From the NCBI RefSeq assembly GCF_031199965.1, contig NZ_CP133605.1, positions 2,760,501 to 2,824,500 on the forward strand: a stretch of DNA of 64,000 bases. Reading direction: 5' to 3'. The notes under the pieces are model-generated. The model was not told the DNA's origin and made no database searches. It saw nothing but the letters and a program-made list of their open reading frames with translations. The DNA comes from Paenibacillus sp. D2_2 (GTDB lineage Bacteria; Bacillota; Bacilli; Paenibacillales; Paenibacillaceae). Position 1 is the stretch's first letter, and each line of letters begins with the position of its first letter. The position numbers and the translations under genes are program-made. Positions 55,967-63,844 of the stretch are shown piece after piece.

Positions 55967-56258
55967 CGGGAGAAAGAAAAAGAGTTACCTAATTCGTAAA
56001 CAAGCACTTCGAGGCAATGACGACAAATGAGACGTGTGCGCCACGGTCATTTTTATTGGATATTCTTATTAAACAAATGACATAGAAGCAGAGGATTTTA
56101 GATTTGAGGGCTATTACAGAAAAGTGTAGTTAAGCTAGCTGGCATTCTTAATGAGTTATGGTCAATGAACAATAAACCACATCTGCGTTGAAACAGTCAC
56201 ATCGTGGTTCTAGTTATTTCACTAAAATAATGACATGATTATTGTGGAGGGGTTATAG
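55967..56258. other. Intergenic region, nothing recognised
   Basis: About 290 bases without gene, repeat or clear hairpin. Confidence 0.4.
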
Positions 56259-56393
56259 TTGCGCATTGTAATTATATATAACAAGACAAAATATGATTTA
56301 TGTCGATCAGTGATATCCTATAAGGTGAAAATCCAGCATCTACCCGAGAGGGCATGCTCTTCGACAGTATTCTATGAATTGTTAAATAATTGA
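56259..56393 (+). CDS. Possible 44-residue ORF before the GNAT gene
   Basis: GTGGAGGGG lies about 9 bases before TTG 56259, which opens MRIVIIYNKTKYDLCRSVIS then KVKIQHLPERACSSTVFYEL and ends 15 bases before the GNAT start. Basic, Cys-containing, no known family. Could be a leader, a small protein or chance. Confidence 0.3.
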   Translation: MRIVIIYNKTKYDLCRSVISYKVKIQHLPERACSSTVFYELLNN

Positions 56394-56408
56394 ATGAAGG
56401 TGAAAATT

Positions 56409-56834
56409 ATGATTAGAGTTGCGAAATTGGAGGATGGGAAAGATATATCCAAACTATTGACGCAATTAGGCTATCCGGATTCCGAAGTTTTTATTATAGA
56501 AAATATGGAGAAACTTCTTACTGATCCGAACGCAGAATTATTGGTTTACGAAAATGAAGAACGCCTTGTTGCCTGTATCTCTCTACATTATATCCCACAA
56601 TTGGGTATGAAACGAGATATTGCATTGATTAATTATCTTGTTGTGGACTCCTCAATTAGAAGTAAAGGAATTGGAAAGGAATTAGAGGAATATGCCACTG
56701 CATCTGCCAGAGAAAGGGGATGTGGCATTATTCAAGTTCATTGTCATTCCAGAAGAATAGATGCTCATAAATTTTATGAGAGACAAGGTTTTAAGGAGAC
56801 TCCTAAGTATTTTTCAAAAATGTTAAACAATTGA
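56409..56834 (+). CDS. GNAT-family N-acetyltransferase
   Basis: 141 residues, the minimal GNAT fold: IRVAKLEDGKDISKLLTQLGYP (strand 1/helix 1), AELLVYENEERLVACISLHY, IALINYLVVDSSIRSKGIGKELEEYATASARE with the acetyl-CoA loop RSKGIG, and HCHSRRIDAHKFYERQGFKET. ATG 56409 has GAAGGTGA upstream. Typical of small-molecule or aminoglycoside-type acetyltransferases; substrate unknown. Confidence 0.9.
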   Translation: MIRVAKLEDGKDISKLLTQLGYPDSEVFIIENMEKLLTDPNAELLVYENEERLVACISLHYIPQLGMKRDIALINYLVVDSSIRSKGIGKELEEYATASARERGCGIIQVHCHSRRIDAHKFYERQGFKETPKYFSKMLNN

Positions 56835-57064
56835 AGGACTAAATTCTCACTAGAATATAAAATTTTCAGACGGCAATTTCTTTTTGATCTACAACAAAGT
56901 TTTAATAGAAGAGAAAATATTTATTCGGCAGATCAATGTTCAACTAACGGGACACTATAGCTTAATAATATAACGAAAACGCGACCATAATGAACAAAAT
57001 TGATTTGAAAGAAGCACATGAAGACGGGGCATAGGGGAAATTTATAATAATTGGAGAAATCATA
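56835..57064. other. Intergenic, AT-rich
   Basis: Contains only the motif copy at 56944. Confidence 0.4.
56944..56965 (+). repeat. Diverged copy of the CTAACGGGCAG motif
   Basis: ctaacgggacactatagctt, matching the core and the tagctta tail seen at 40444. Confidence 0.45.
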
Positions 57065-57293
57065 ATGGATATACCTTTGTATGACATTCTTAAAAGGGAT
57101 AAATATGTATTTATGTGATCTCAATCGAATATATACCCCGCAATTTCTATCATTTTATATAGATATTTGTGTCCTAAAGGCCAATCAATATAACTTGTTC
57201 AATTCGTTATCATTTATGAAATTGGTTATTGACCAGAGTGGAGAGCAAAGATTCCTTGCAGTGGCGTTTCCAACACAGAAAGCTAAAGGTTAA
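57065..57293 (+). pseudogene. Possible small gene, frameshifted
   Basis: TTGGAG 8 bases before ATG 57065; MDIPLYDILKRDKYV reads to a stop at 57117, but removing one T at about 57109 joins it to CDLNRIYTPQFLSFYIDICV and DQSGEQRFLAVAFPTQKAKG ending at 57293. About 75 residues; no family recognised. Weak. Confidence 0.3.
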
Positions 57294-57409
57294 CTAGTGA
57301 CACGTTCGGTTGTTTACAGATCGCGATTTTGGATAGTATGATTATTGATATTGCACATGATAAACTATTGATTGCGCAGCTACCAAATTAGGAATGGGGG
57401 AAATCCAAG

Positions 57410-57733
57410 ATGCCGACAATTCAAATTGAAGGAAGAGGCTCTTATGAAGTTGTAGAAGGTACTAAACTTGTGCTTGCCCTGGAGGATAACGGGGTAGACA
57501 TATTGCACCGCTGCGGCGGCAACGCCAAATGCACGACGTGCCGGGTCGAAGTGGTGGATGGAGACACCGGTCCGGTTAGTGAAACGGAAGCCTCTCTTCT
57601 GCAGGCCAAAGGCATTGCGGAATCGAACATCCGTTTATCATGCCAGATTCGAGTACATAACGATCTTACTGTAAAACCGGTGATGACGGTATCGTCATCC
57701 GGCCTGGAGCCAGGCAATCGGCCGCAAGACTAA
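57410..57733 (+). CDS. 2Fe-2S ferredoxin
   Basis: 107 residues, plant/adrenodoxin-type [2Fe-2S] fold. Three cluster Cys lie in HRCGGNAKCTTCRVEV (CxxxxxCxxC spacing) and the fourth in RLSCQIRVHNDL. Electron carrier; partner not encoded nearby. GGGGG precedes the ATG by about 9 bases. More GC-rich than the surrounding DNA. A terminator follows. Confidence 0.9.
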   Translation: MPTIQIEGRGSYEVVEGTKLVLALEDNGVDILHRCGGNAKCTTCRVEVVDGDTGPVSETEASLLQAKGIAESNIRLSCQIRVHNDLTVKPVMTVSSSGLEPGNRPQD

Positions 57734-58178
57734 CCGATCGCGAACTGGCTTCCAGACTCTTAACCGCGCTGAAGCATCTCGCATGAGGTGCTCAGCGTGG
57801 TTTTTAATGGATGGCCTTGGGCAGTTCACCGAACCAGCTAAGCCTTATGCGAACATATCGTGATAATCAAATTCATTCGTTGATAAATCAGGTAACGCTG
57901 ATGTTCTCAGGCGAATAGCGGAGGCTACAGAACTCTTGATAGATTTGTTTCAAAACTAGTAAAAAAGGCGACCGATTTCTTCTTATAGAATTATAGGAAT
58001 CTGTCAGCTTTATTAGCAAAGGGTTACTGTGAAGTAGAGATCTGGCATTTACAAAATGTAAATTGTCATTTGATTAAATATCACATAATTCACTAAATAT
58101 TATACTAAGAGGGAAGTATGTAGCCAAATTTATGTCATTAATGTAGACACATTTGTGTCATTAGTAGTCATACGTCGT
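57734..58178. other. Intergenic region with one terminator
   Basis: About 445 bases, the first 70 holding the ferredoxin terminator, the rest AT-rich with no gene. Confidence 0.45.
57763..57806 (+). terminator. Hairpin terminator after the ferredoxin gene
   Basis: accgcgctgaagcat / gaggtgctcagcgtggt imperfect stem followed by T5. Confidence 0.78.
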
Positions 58179-58321
58179 GTCGGGTGAGAAAAACATAGTA
58201 ACATTAGAAGCCGCTGATCAAGCGGCTTTTTATATTTATGTTATCAAGTTCTTGTCAAAACTCAATGACAAGAACCTGATAACATTCCCGACAGATGACA
58301 AGAACATTGTTACATTCCCGA
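58179..58321 (+). repeat. Iteron-bearing dispersed repeat, copy 3 (longest)
   Basis: Starts gtcgggtgagaaaaacatag, has the GCCGCT/AGCGGC terminator hairpin, then at least three further iterons: one inverted (tgttatcaagttcttgtca, 58239-58257) and two direct (58265 and 58295, exactly 30 bases apart), each built on tgacaagaac...taacattcccga. The inverted and first direct iteron form an 18-bp hairpin. Confidence 0.75.
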
Positions 58322-58420
58322 TATGATGTCATCGACGGCGGTTAATCCAAAGAATGAATCGCAAGGGTAATGCAATATTCCCATTTTAATTACGTTCTAT
58401 CTAAAAAGATGCGAAGGGGT

Positions 58421-58532
58421 ATGAAAAAGATTTTTATTTATCTTCATTATTATTGTTATTATCTAATGTGCTTGTGGAAGTAAAGCAGAGATGTAGGAAC
58501 AGTTAGAGGAAGACCCATTTTGGGCTCATTAA
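58421..58532 (+). pseudogene. Decayed small lipoprotein gene
   Basis: ATG 58421 opens MKKIFIYLH; with a shift the strings CACGSKAEM and, after a stop, EQLEEDPFWAH appear, the pattern of a short lipoprotein with lipobox Cys. At least one shift and one nonsense codon, so truly degenerate if real. Confidence 0.35.
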
Positions 58533-58779
58533 TGCTTTAATACAAGACGTTTAATTAAGTAATCGAGAGCTCTGGCTAATGTTGGGGTCTTTTTGTGTAT
58601 ATGAATACTAGGGAAACGCATTTAATCTCCTATAAAATCCTTGTCCAAGCTGGTCTCAACTCCGAAAAATCACTTTTTAAAGCCAGATAGAACTAGGTGC
58701 AAACGTGTATTCCATTCCATTTCTTTCAAATCATTATGATATAATATAGGAAAAATGATGCATGAAAAGAGGCTTATCG

Positions 58780-60351
58780 ATGGATATTAATTCACGGCAT
58801 CTAGAGAAAATTGCTGAAACTGAATTTTCGTTGATCAAACGGTACTTTGACATGGAACAGCAACAGTACATTGTTTTAAAAGAGACAAAAGGAAATCTGG
58901 ATCGATTTACGAGACTTCTTTTTGAAAGAGAGGTAGGAGCTTTACGAAAGCTCCACCATAATCATATTGTCCAAATGTATAAGTTTGAGTTCGCACCTGG
59001 TGAAAATGGCGGCCAAAAGGGGAGAATATTTCTTGAGCATATTAGTGGAGAAACCCTTCAAACAATCGATCGATCGTTAATTGAAAGTATTGACAAAATA
59101 AGAATCATTCAGCAGCTTATTGATGCTGTTGAAGCTGCTCATAGCCAAGCCATACTGCATAGAGATATCAAACCCTCTAATATAATGATTGTAGATTATA
59201 GACATGCGAAGCTAATTGATTTCGGACTCTCCAAGATCAAGGGGATGGTTACAGGTGATACGACTTATAAATATGGTTCTAATTATTACACAGCTCCAGA
59301 AGTTGGGTATCATCCAGAAAACGCCTCTTTTCAAAGTGACATTTACTCTTTAGGAGCCACGATCTACTTTCTCCTAACTGGAAATGTACCCGAATTCCCT
59401 AATAAGTTACAGGATTCCATTTCAAGGAGTTCCGACATTATTCCATCATTAAAGGACGTCCTGATAAGGGCCGTTAACCCTGAGCTTGATGAAAGATATG
59501 AAACTATCACCGATCTCAAGCGAGACCTAGCTCAGATCATGGGATCTCTAATGTCGGATACGAAATTCTCCATCATATTCACTCATGAAATGATAGAGAA
59601 GGCCAAAAGACAGAAATTTGTGCCAAAAGGCATCTACATTGATGTGTTTATTGACCAATACTTAAACAAGTGGTTTGAAAAAGATATATATGGATTTGTC
59701 GATTCAAAACTTGAGCATGGCAGGTTGAACGACGACGATGAAGTTTCTTTTTTCTCGACAGATGGATATCTTTTGAAAGGCCTGTATAGGGAGCACGACG
59801 AGTATTTTTTAGTTCATGAAATAAGCTTCATTAAACAGCAGGTTGAGCGAACACATTATGAGAAAAAGTACTTACGTATAGCTGGTAAACCTATCTTTAA
59901 TCATACAGCTCTACGAAATAATACACAGGTGGTTCACCAGACCATTGAAGTTGTAAATGATCTCGTCGATCATCGGACCGATTACCAATCGGATGCGAGG
60001 AAACAAACTGAATTTGAGAAATTTTTTGGAATTTGGTCAGAGTATCTAGAAAACGAAAAAGACTTGCTTGTCTCAGCTGCAAAAACCGTTGAATACTTAA
60101 ACTATCGCTATAACACAGAAGATCATACGACAGAGTTTGAGTTGAAAGATACAACAATAGAAAGCTTAGGATTTACAAATGAAACAACCATCATATTTGA
60201 TCCCAAACTAGAAGACCCAAATAGTAAACACAGAGCAAAACCAGTAGTTGTTGGAAAGTTCAAGGAAATTACTTACCAGGACGATTCAGTGTTTCTCATA
60301 GTTGAATCTCCAAAAAGAGTCAAAGGAATTCCCAATTCGGGAAACTCGTAG
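58780..60351 (+). CDS. Protein kinase half of a kinase-helicase protein (frameshift before the helicase)
   Basis: Ser/Thr-kinase domain at residues about 10-265 with every catalytic element: ATP Lys in YIVLKET, alpha-C Glu in LFEREVGAL, catalytic loop LHRDIKPSNIMI, LIDFGLSK, TAPEVG and SDIYSLGATIYFLLTG. Residues 270-525 are an unrecognised linker (DVFIDQYLNKWFEKDIYGFV, EVSFFSTDGYLLKGLYREHDEYFLVHEIS). The frame stops at 60351 just after PNSGNS; adding one base to the A3 run at 60342-60344 reads SGKLVEDYRFKLNLVDKQMSAIRALNS straight into the helicase, so the two are one protein of about 1092 residues. ATG 58780 has AGAGG 8 bases upstream; ATG 58762 is the alternative. TATAAT at 58740. Confidence 0.85.
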   Translation: MDINSRHLEKIAETEFSLIKRYFDMEQQQYIVLKETKGNLDRFTRLLFEREVGALRKLHHNHIVQMYKFEFAPGENGGQKGRIFLEHISGETLQTIDRSLIESIDKIRIIQQLIDAVEAAHSQAILHRDIKPSNIMIVDYRHAKLIDFGLSKIKGMVTGDTTYKYGSNYYTAPEVGYHPENASFQSDIYSLGATIYFLLTGNVPEFPNKLQDSISRSSDIIPSLKDVLIRAVNPELDERYETITDLKRDLAQIMGSLMSDTKFSIIFTHEMIEKAKRQKFVPKGIYIDVFIDQYLNKWFEKDIYGFVDSKLEHGRLNDDDEVSFFSTDGYLLKGLYREHDEYFLVHEISFIKQQVERTHYEKKYLRIAGKPIFNHTALRNNTQVVHQTIEVVNDLVDHRTDYQSDARKQTEFEKFFGIWSEYLENEKDLLVSAAKTVEYLNYRYNTEDHTTEFELKDTTIESLGFTNETTIIFDPKLEDPNSKHRAKPVVVGKFKEITYQDDSVFLIVESPKRVKGIPNSGNS

Positions 60352-62057
60352 AAGATTATCGTTTTAAACTTAATCTGGTTGATAAACAAATGAGCGCTAT
60401 TCGTGCTTTAAATAGCGATGAGGCCATATGTAATGAAAATTTGCGCGATATCATCTTAGGTTTTGAAACCCCAAAATCAGTAGGGGGTTTTAATGACGTT
60501 AATTTCTTTAACAAAAGATTAGATGAGAATCAGAAAGATTCTGTAAAAGTGGCCCTCAATACATCTTCTATTGCCGTAATACAGGGACCTCCTGGAACGG
60601 GAAAAACGACGGTAATTCGAGAATTTGTTAATCAGATCCTACATCGTAACAATGCCGATATATCACAGGAGAAGTATAAAATTCTCATTGTTTCTCAATC
60701 ACATACCGCTGTTGACAATGTATTGGAAGGGCTAGATTTTCAACAAGATATTAGCACAAAAGTAATTCGGATTGGACAAGATGATAATATATTGCCGGCG
60801 ATTCGAGATAAATTTAGTGTCTCAAACGTCAGGAGTTTATGGGCAATTGAAACCAAAGAAGCCTCTAACCGAAAGATGAATGAGCTGATCTCACAGCATG
60901 GAATTGATACGGATGAGCTAAACCGCTATGTTGAAATTCACTCCCAAACACATCGTTCAGAGGAGGAAGAATTGCTGATACAGCAATTCGAAACGAAATA
61001 CCAGGATGAACCAGAAAAACAACGGATTATACGTACCGCTACAGTCCAACGTAACTGGATAGATCGTCTCGGAATTGCCAGCGATTCAGAATCACGGCTT
61101 ATTGAAAATGCCACGATTGTTGCGGGAACCTGTACAGGCTTTAATTCGAATCCATCTACCAGAAATATGAATTTTGATTATGTCATTGTTGATGAAGGAG
61201 CAAAAGCAAGTGTACCAGAACTTCTTATACCGCTCCTTAAAGGCAGCCGGCTGATTTTAGTCGGAGATCATCAACAGCTACCACCTGTATTAAATACAGA
61301 CGCTATCAAGCTAACTTCTGATGGAAAACAAGAAGATTTTGAGAGTGGTATATTCAAACGCCTGTACGATAGCTTTCCGAAATCTAATCGAATCCGCTTA
61401 ACGACGCAATACCGGATGCACCGAACCATAGGTGATATGATTAGTAGTGTCTTTTATGGTAATGAGATTCAAACTGGAATTCCCGATGAAGAACGAACCC
61501 ATGAACTACAGTTGTATCAAGGAAAACAACTGATATGGGTGAGTACAAGTAGGGAATACAATCGGAGAGAACAAAGGCATAAGACGCAACAAAATACAAA
61601 CTCATATAAAAATGAAAAAGAAATTCAAATCATAAAACAGATGCTATGGGATATTGACAAAGAAGAGAGTGCTTGTTGGTATGAAATCGCAGTAATAACA
61701 GGCTACAGCTATCAAAAATCTATCATTAGAGATTTTGTTGCGAGAGCTGACTTCAAAAACATCAAGAATATTGAGGTCAATACGGTAGATGCATATCAAG
61801 GGAAAGACAAAGACATTGTCATTTATAGCACCGTCCGCAGCAACAAAGATAATGACATTGGATTTCAAAAGTCAGCGCAGAGAATTAATGTGGCACTGTC
61901 CAGAGCGCGAAGATTATTAATAATCGTTGGAGACAAAGATCATTTCATGGGGAATAGACAACCGACAAATAAACTTCCAGAAATAGACCGATATATGTCT
62001 CAAAAAGAAGGCTGTGAAATTATTGAATACAAGGAGCCAAGTGATGCGAGAAAATGA
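60342..62057 (+). CDS. SF1 (Upf1/Dna2-like, AAA_11/AAA_12) helicase half of the kinase-helicase protein
   Basis: Complete SF1B helicase motor: motif I VIQGPPGTGKTTVIREF, Ia VSQSHTAVDNVLEGL, II YVIVDEGAKASVPELL (DEGA where most have DEAS), III LILVGDHQQLPPVL, IV LTTQYRMHRTIGDMIS, V VNTVDAYQGKDKDIVIYSTVRS, VI INVALSRARRLLIIVGD. It unwinds or translocates on nucleic acid using ATP. The frame is open upstream of the first ATG (60390) through KLVEDYRFKLNLVDKQ, showing it is the continuation of the kinase ORF with one base missing. It overlaps the next gene by 14 bases. Confidence 0.88.
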   Translation, partial: KLVEDYRFKLNLVDKQMSAIRALNSDEAICNENLRDIILGFETPKSVGGFNDVNFFNKRLDENQKDSVKVALNTSSIAVIQGPPGTGKTTVIREFVNQILHRNNADISQEKYKILIVSQSHTAVDNVLEGLDFQQDISTKVIRIGQDDNILPAIRDKFSVSNVRSLWAIETKEASNRKMNELISQHGIDTDELNRYVEIHSQTHRSEEEELLIQQFETKYQDEPEKQRIIRTATVQRNWIDRLGIASDSESRLIENATIVAGTCTGFNSNPSTRNMNFDYVIVDEGAKASVPELLIPLLKGSRLILVGDHQQLPPVLNTDAIKLTSDGKQEDFESGIFKRLYDSFPKSNRIRLTTQYRMHRTIGDMISSVFYGNEIQTGIPDEERTHELQLYQGKQLIWVSTSREYNRREQRHKTQQNTNSYKNEKEIQIIKQMLWDIDKEESACWYEIAVITGYSYQKSIIRDFVARADFKNIKNIEVNTVDAYQGKDKDIVIYSTVRSNKDNDIGFQKSAQRINVALSRARRLLIIVGDKDHFMGNRQPTNKLPEIDRYMSQKEGCEIIEYKEPSDARK

Positions 62058-63417
62058 ATACATTCTAGATTTGAAATCAAAAATCCCTCCCAATATTGAG
62101 GGGCTAATCTATTTAAAAACAATTACGATCGGCATTCCATACGTTCGTATGAAGTTAAATATAACTACTCGTCGGGAATATCTACTGCCTTTGGCGCAAG
62201 AGATGGTACTACGCCTTCTTGAACAGAAATGGACGAACTATGATGAGATAGGTGAAGTCCTTGGCATAGACAAAGACTATTTGGACAAAATTCTTCTGGA
62301 GCTCGGTGTAGCTGATTACATTAGTCATATGGGGAAGCTAATCTCCCTGACTGATGCCGGAAGAAAAGTTTTACTTGGATTGAGATCCATACGAATTGAA
62401 CCGGATTTTATGGACAGTGTCTATTTCAATATGCTCACTGGAGAAATTGTAAAAGATGAGAGCGTGATGAGATCCAAGTTTAGGAATAGATCTAAATGTA
62501 TGGTTTACCTAAATAATATTAAAGATTTAAATGGCGATTTTCTCACTACCTACGAACATGAAATCAGGGAATTATATAATATAAGAGTTAGAGTTAATCG
62601 GGATAGATATATGGATGATGAAACGATTGGTATGGACGAATTATACCGGGTCATTTCAATTGAGGATTTTGACCGCGTATACGATCAAATTCCAGCACAT
62701 GTTTACTACTCCCGAGATACTGACAACATTGTGTTTGATCTGATAAGCAGTGATAATAAAGATTTATATTACACATGTCTAAGAGATCAAATGAAAAATC
62801 ATCCTAAATCATTTGACGAGATTTATGATACATGGGAGCACAAACAACGAAGAAAATCTAACTTCTTCAATTGGTATCCTGAAGAAGCGTATGACATAGA
62901 AACTTTAGAAGATAAGCGCTTTGAGTTGGTGACTCACCTCCAAAGTTCAAGTGTAGACATGGATCAGATCTACAACAGTTATTTTACAGATCGACTTATG
63001 ATTTACCAAGAGTATCAAGACATTCTACGATCTCTAACTCAAAAGAAACCTAGAGAGGTTATCATTATAACAGATAATTTGTACATGTTAGAGAAGAGCG
63101 AATATAGTTTGCTAGCCTTAATGGATGCAATCTCTCAAAATTCGGCGATCTATATTGGCCATGGGGATAGATCAAACTCTGTAGTCTCAAAAATAAAAGA
63201 AAAGCCAAATGTAAAAGCTGTTTTTTCAAAGGAATACCCTGATATAAGAGGCACTCGAATTATCGTAGATGATGAATACATGCTTACAATTCAACACAAA
63301 CCGTTTCATCTAAGAGGGGAATGTTTTTTGCAAGAAGTCGGTATTCTGACTTATAACAATGCACATATCAATTTAATAAAAGATCTATTTCCTGACATTG
63401 CATCGTCAAAGGAATAA
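62044..63417 (+). CDS. Winged-helix / degenerate PLD-like partner protein
   Basis: 457 residues, unnamed family. Residues about 50-115 look like a winged helix-turn-helix (AQEMVLRLLEQKWTNYDEIGEVLGIDKDYLDKILLELGVADYI ... LISLTDAGRKVL). The middle 200 residues are unrecognised. The C-terminal 120 residues follow a phospholipase-D-like strand pattern (REVIIITDNLYMLEKSEYSLLALMDAI, VKAVFSKEYPDIRGTRIIVDDEYMLTIQ), but the HxK of active PLDs is replaced by RGT, so it is probably non-catalytic. ATG 62044 has AAGGAG 7-8 bases upstream and overlaps the helicase end, implying translational coupling and joint function. Terminator at 63437. Confidence 0.7.
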   Translation: MRENEYILDLKSKIPPNIEGLIYLKTITIGIPYVRMKLNITTRREYLLPLAQEMVLRLLEQKWTNYDEIGEVLGIDKDYLDKILLELGVADYISHMGKLISLTDAGRKVLLGLRSIRIEPDFMDSVYFNMLTGEIVKDESVMRSKFRNRSKCMVYLNNIKDLNGDFLTTYEHEIRELYNIRVRVNRDRYMDDETIGMDELYRVISIEDFDRVYDQIPAHVYYSRDTDNIVFDLISSDNKDLYYTCLRDQMKNHPKSFDEIYDTWEHKQRRKSNFFNWYPEEAYDIETLEDKRFELVTHLQSSSVDMDQIYNSYFTDRLMIYQEYQDILRSLTQKKPREVIIITDNLYMLEKSEYSLLALMDAISQNSAIYIGHGDRSNSVVSKIKEKPNVKAVFSKEYPDIRGTRIIVDDEYMLTIQHKPFHLRGECFLQEVGILTYNNAHINLIKDLFPDIASSKE

Positions 63418-63436
63418 AGCTTAAATCCTCTCAATA

Positions 63437-63466
63437 AAACCTTCGTCTATTAAACGAAGGTTTTTT
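63437..63466 (+). terminator. Rho-independent terminator of the kinase-helicase module
   Basis: Perfect aaaccttcgt / acgaaggttt stem with a 7-nt loop and T6, 20 bases after the last stop. Confidence 0.88.
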
Positions 63467-63487
63467 ATTATGACTTTAGTCAGTTGA

Positions 63488-63533
63488 GCACGCGATAGCG
63501 TGCGAAACATAAAACCACCCGCTATGCGGGTGG
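63488..63533 (+). repeat. IS200 left-end hairpins
   Basis: gcacgcgatagcgtgc and ccacccgctatgcgggtgg, two compact hairpins upstream of the tnpA fragment. IS200/IS605 elements carry such subterminal hairpins as TnpA recognition structures. Confidence 0.65.
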
Positions 63534-63610
63534 AGGGCTCAAGGGTTTGACCAATAAGACCATCCCGATAAAATTGAAATGTTCAGTCTCAATGAAAGGA
63601 ATGGTCTTAA

Positions 63611-63844
63611 ATGGCAAACAAGAGCTATTATAGTCTAGCTCACACAAAGTGGATGTTCAAATACCATATTGTGTTCACCCCGAAGTATAGACGGAAAGAA
63701 ATCTATAATCAAGTGAGGAAAGACATATGTACAAAATACGAGTTTTGTGAAGAAGTCTTGAATAAACGTATAGAATCCGATCTAAATCGTTCCTTGATTC
63801 TCTCAATTTCTAAATCCCACCATCATATGATATGCATTTATTAA
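63611..63844 (+). pseudogene. IS200-family TnpA transposase, truncated
   Basis: The first 37 residues (MANKSYYSLAHTKWMFKYHI, VFTPKYRRKEIYNQVRKD) match the N-terminus of IS200 Y1 transposases. Beyond about 63722 the sequence diverges; the HUH motif (family HxH in DHVH) and catalytic Tyr are absent, though the frame stays open to 63844. A dead fragment cut at a rearrangement point. Downstream to 64000 is AT-rich with nothing recognised. Confidence 0.8.

Noticed and set aside
58239..58321. Regularly spaced iterons considered as a CRISPR array
   Set aside because: Only three or four degenerate units, one inverted, with no unique spacers of constant length and no cas genes.
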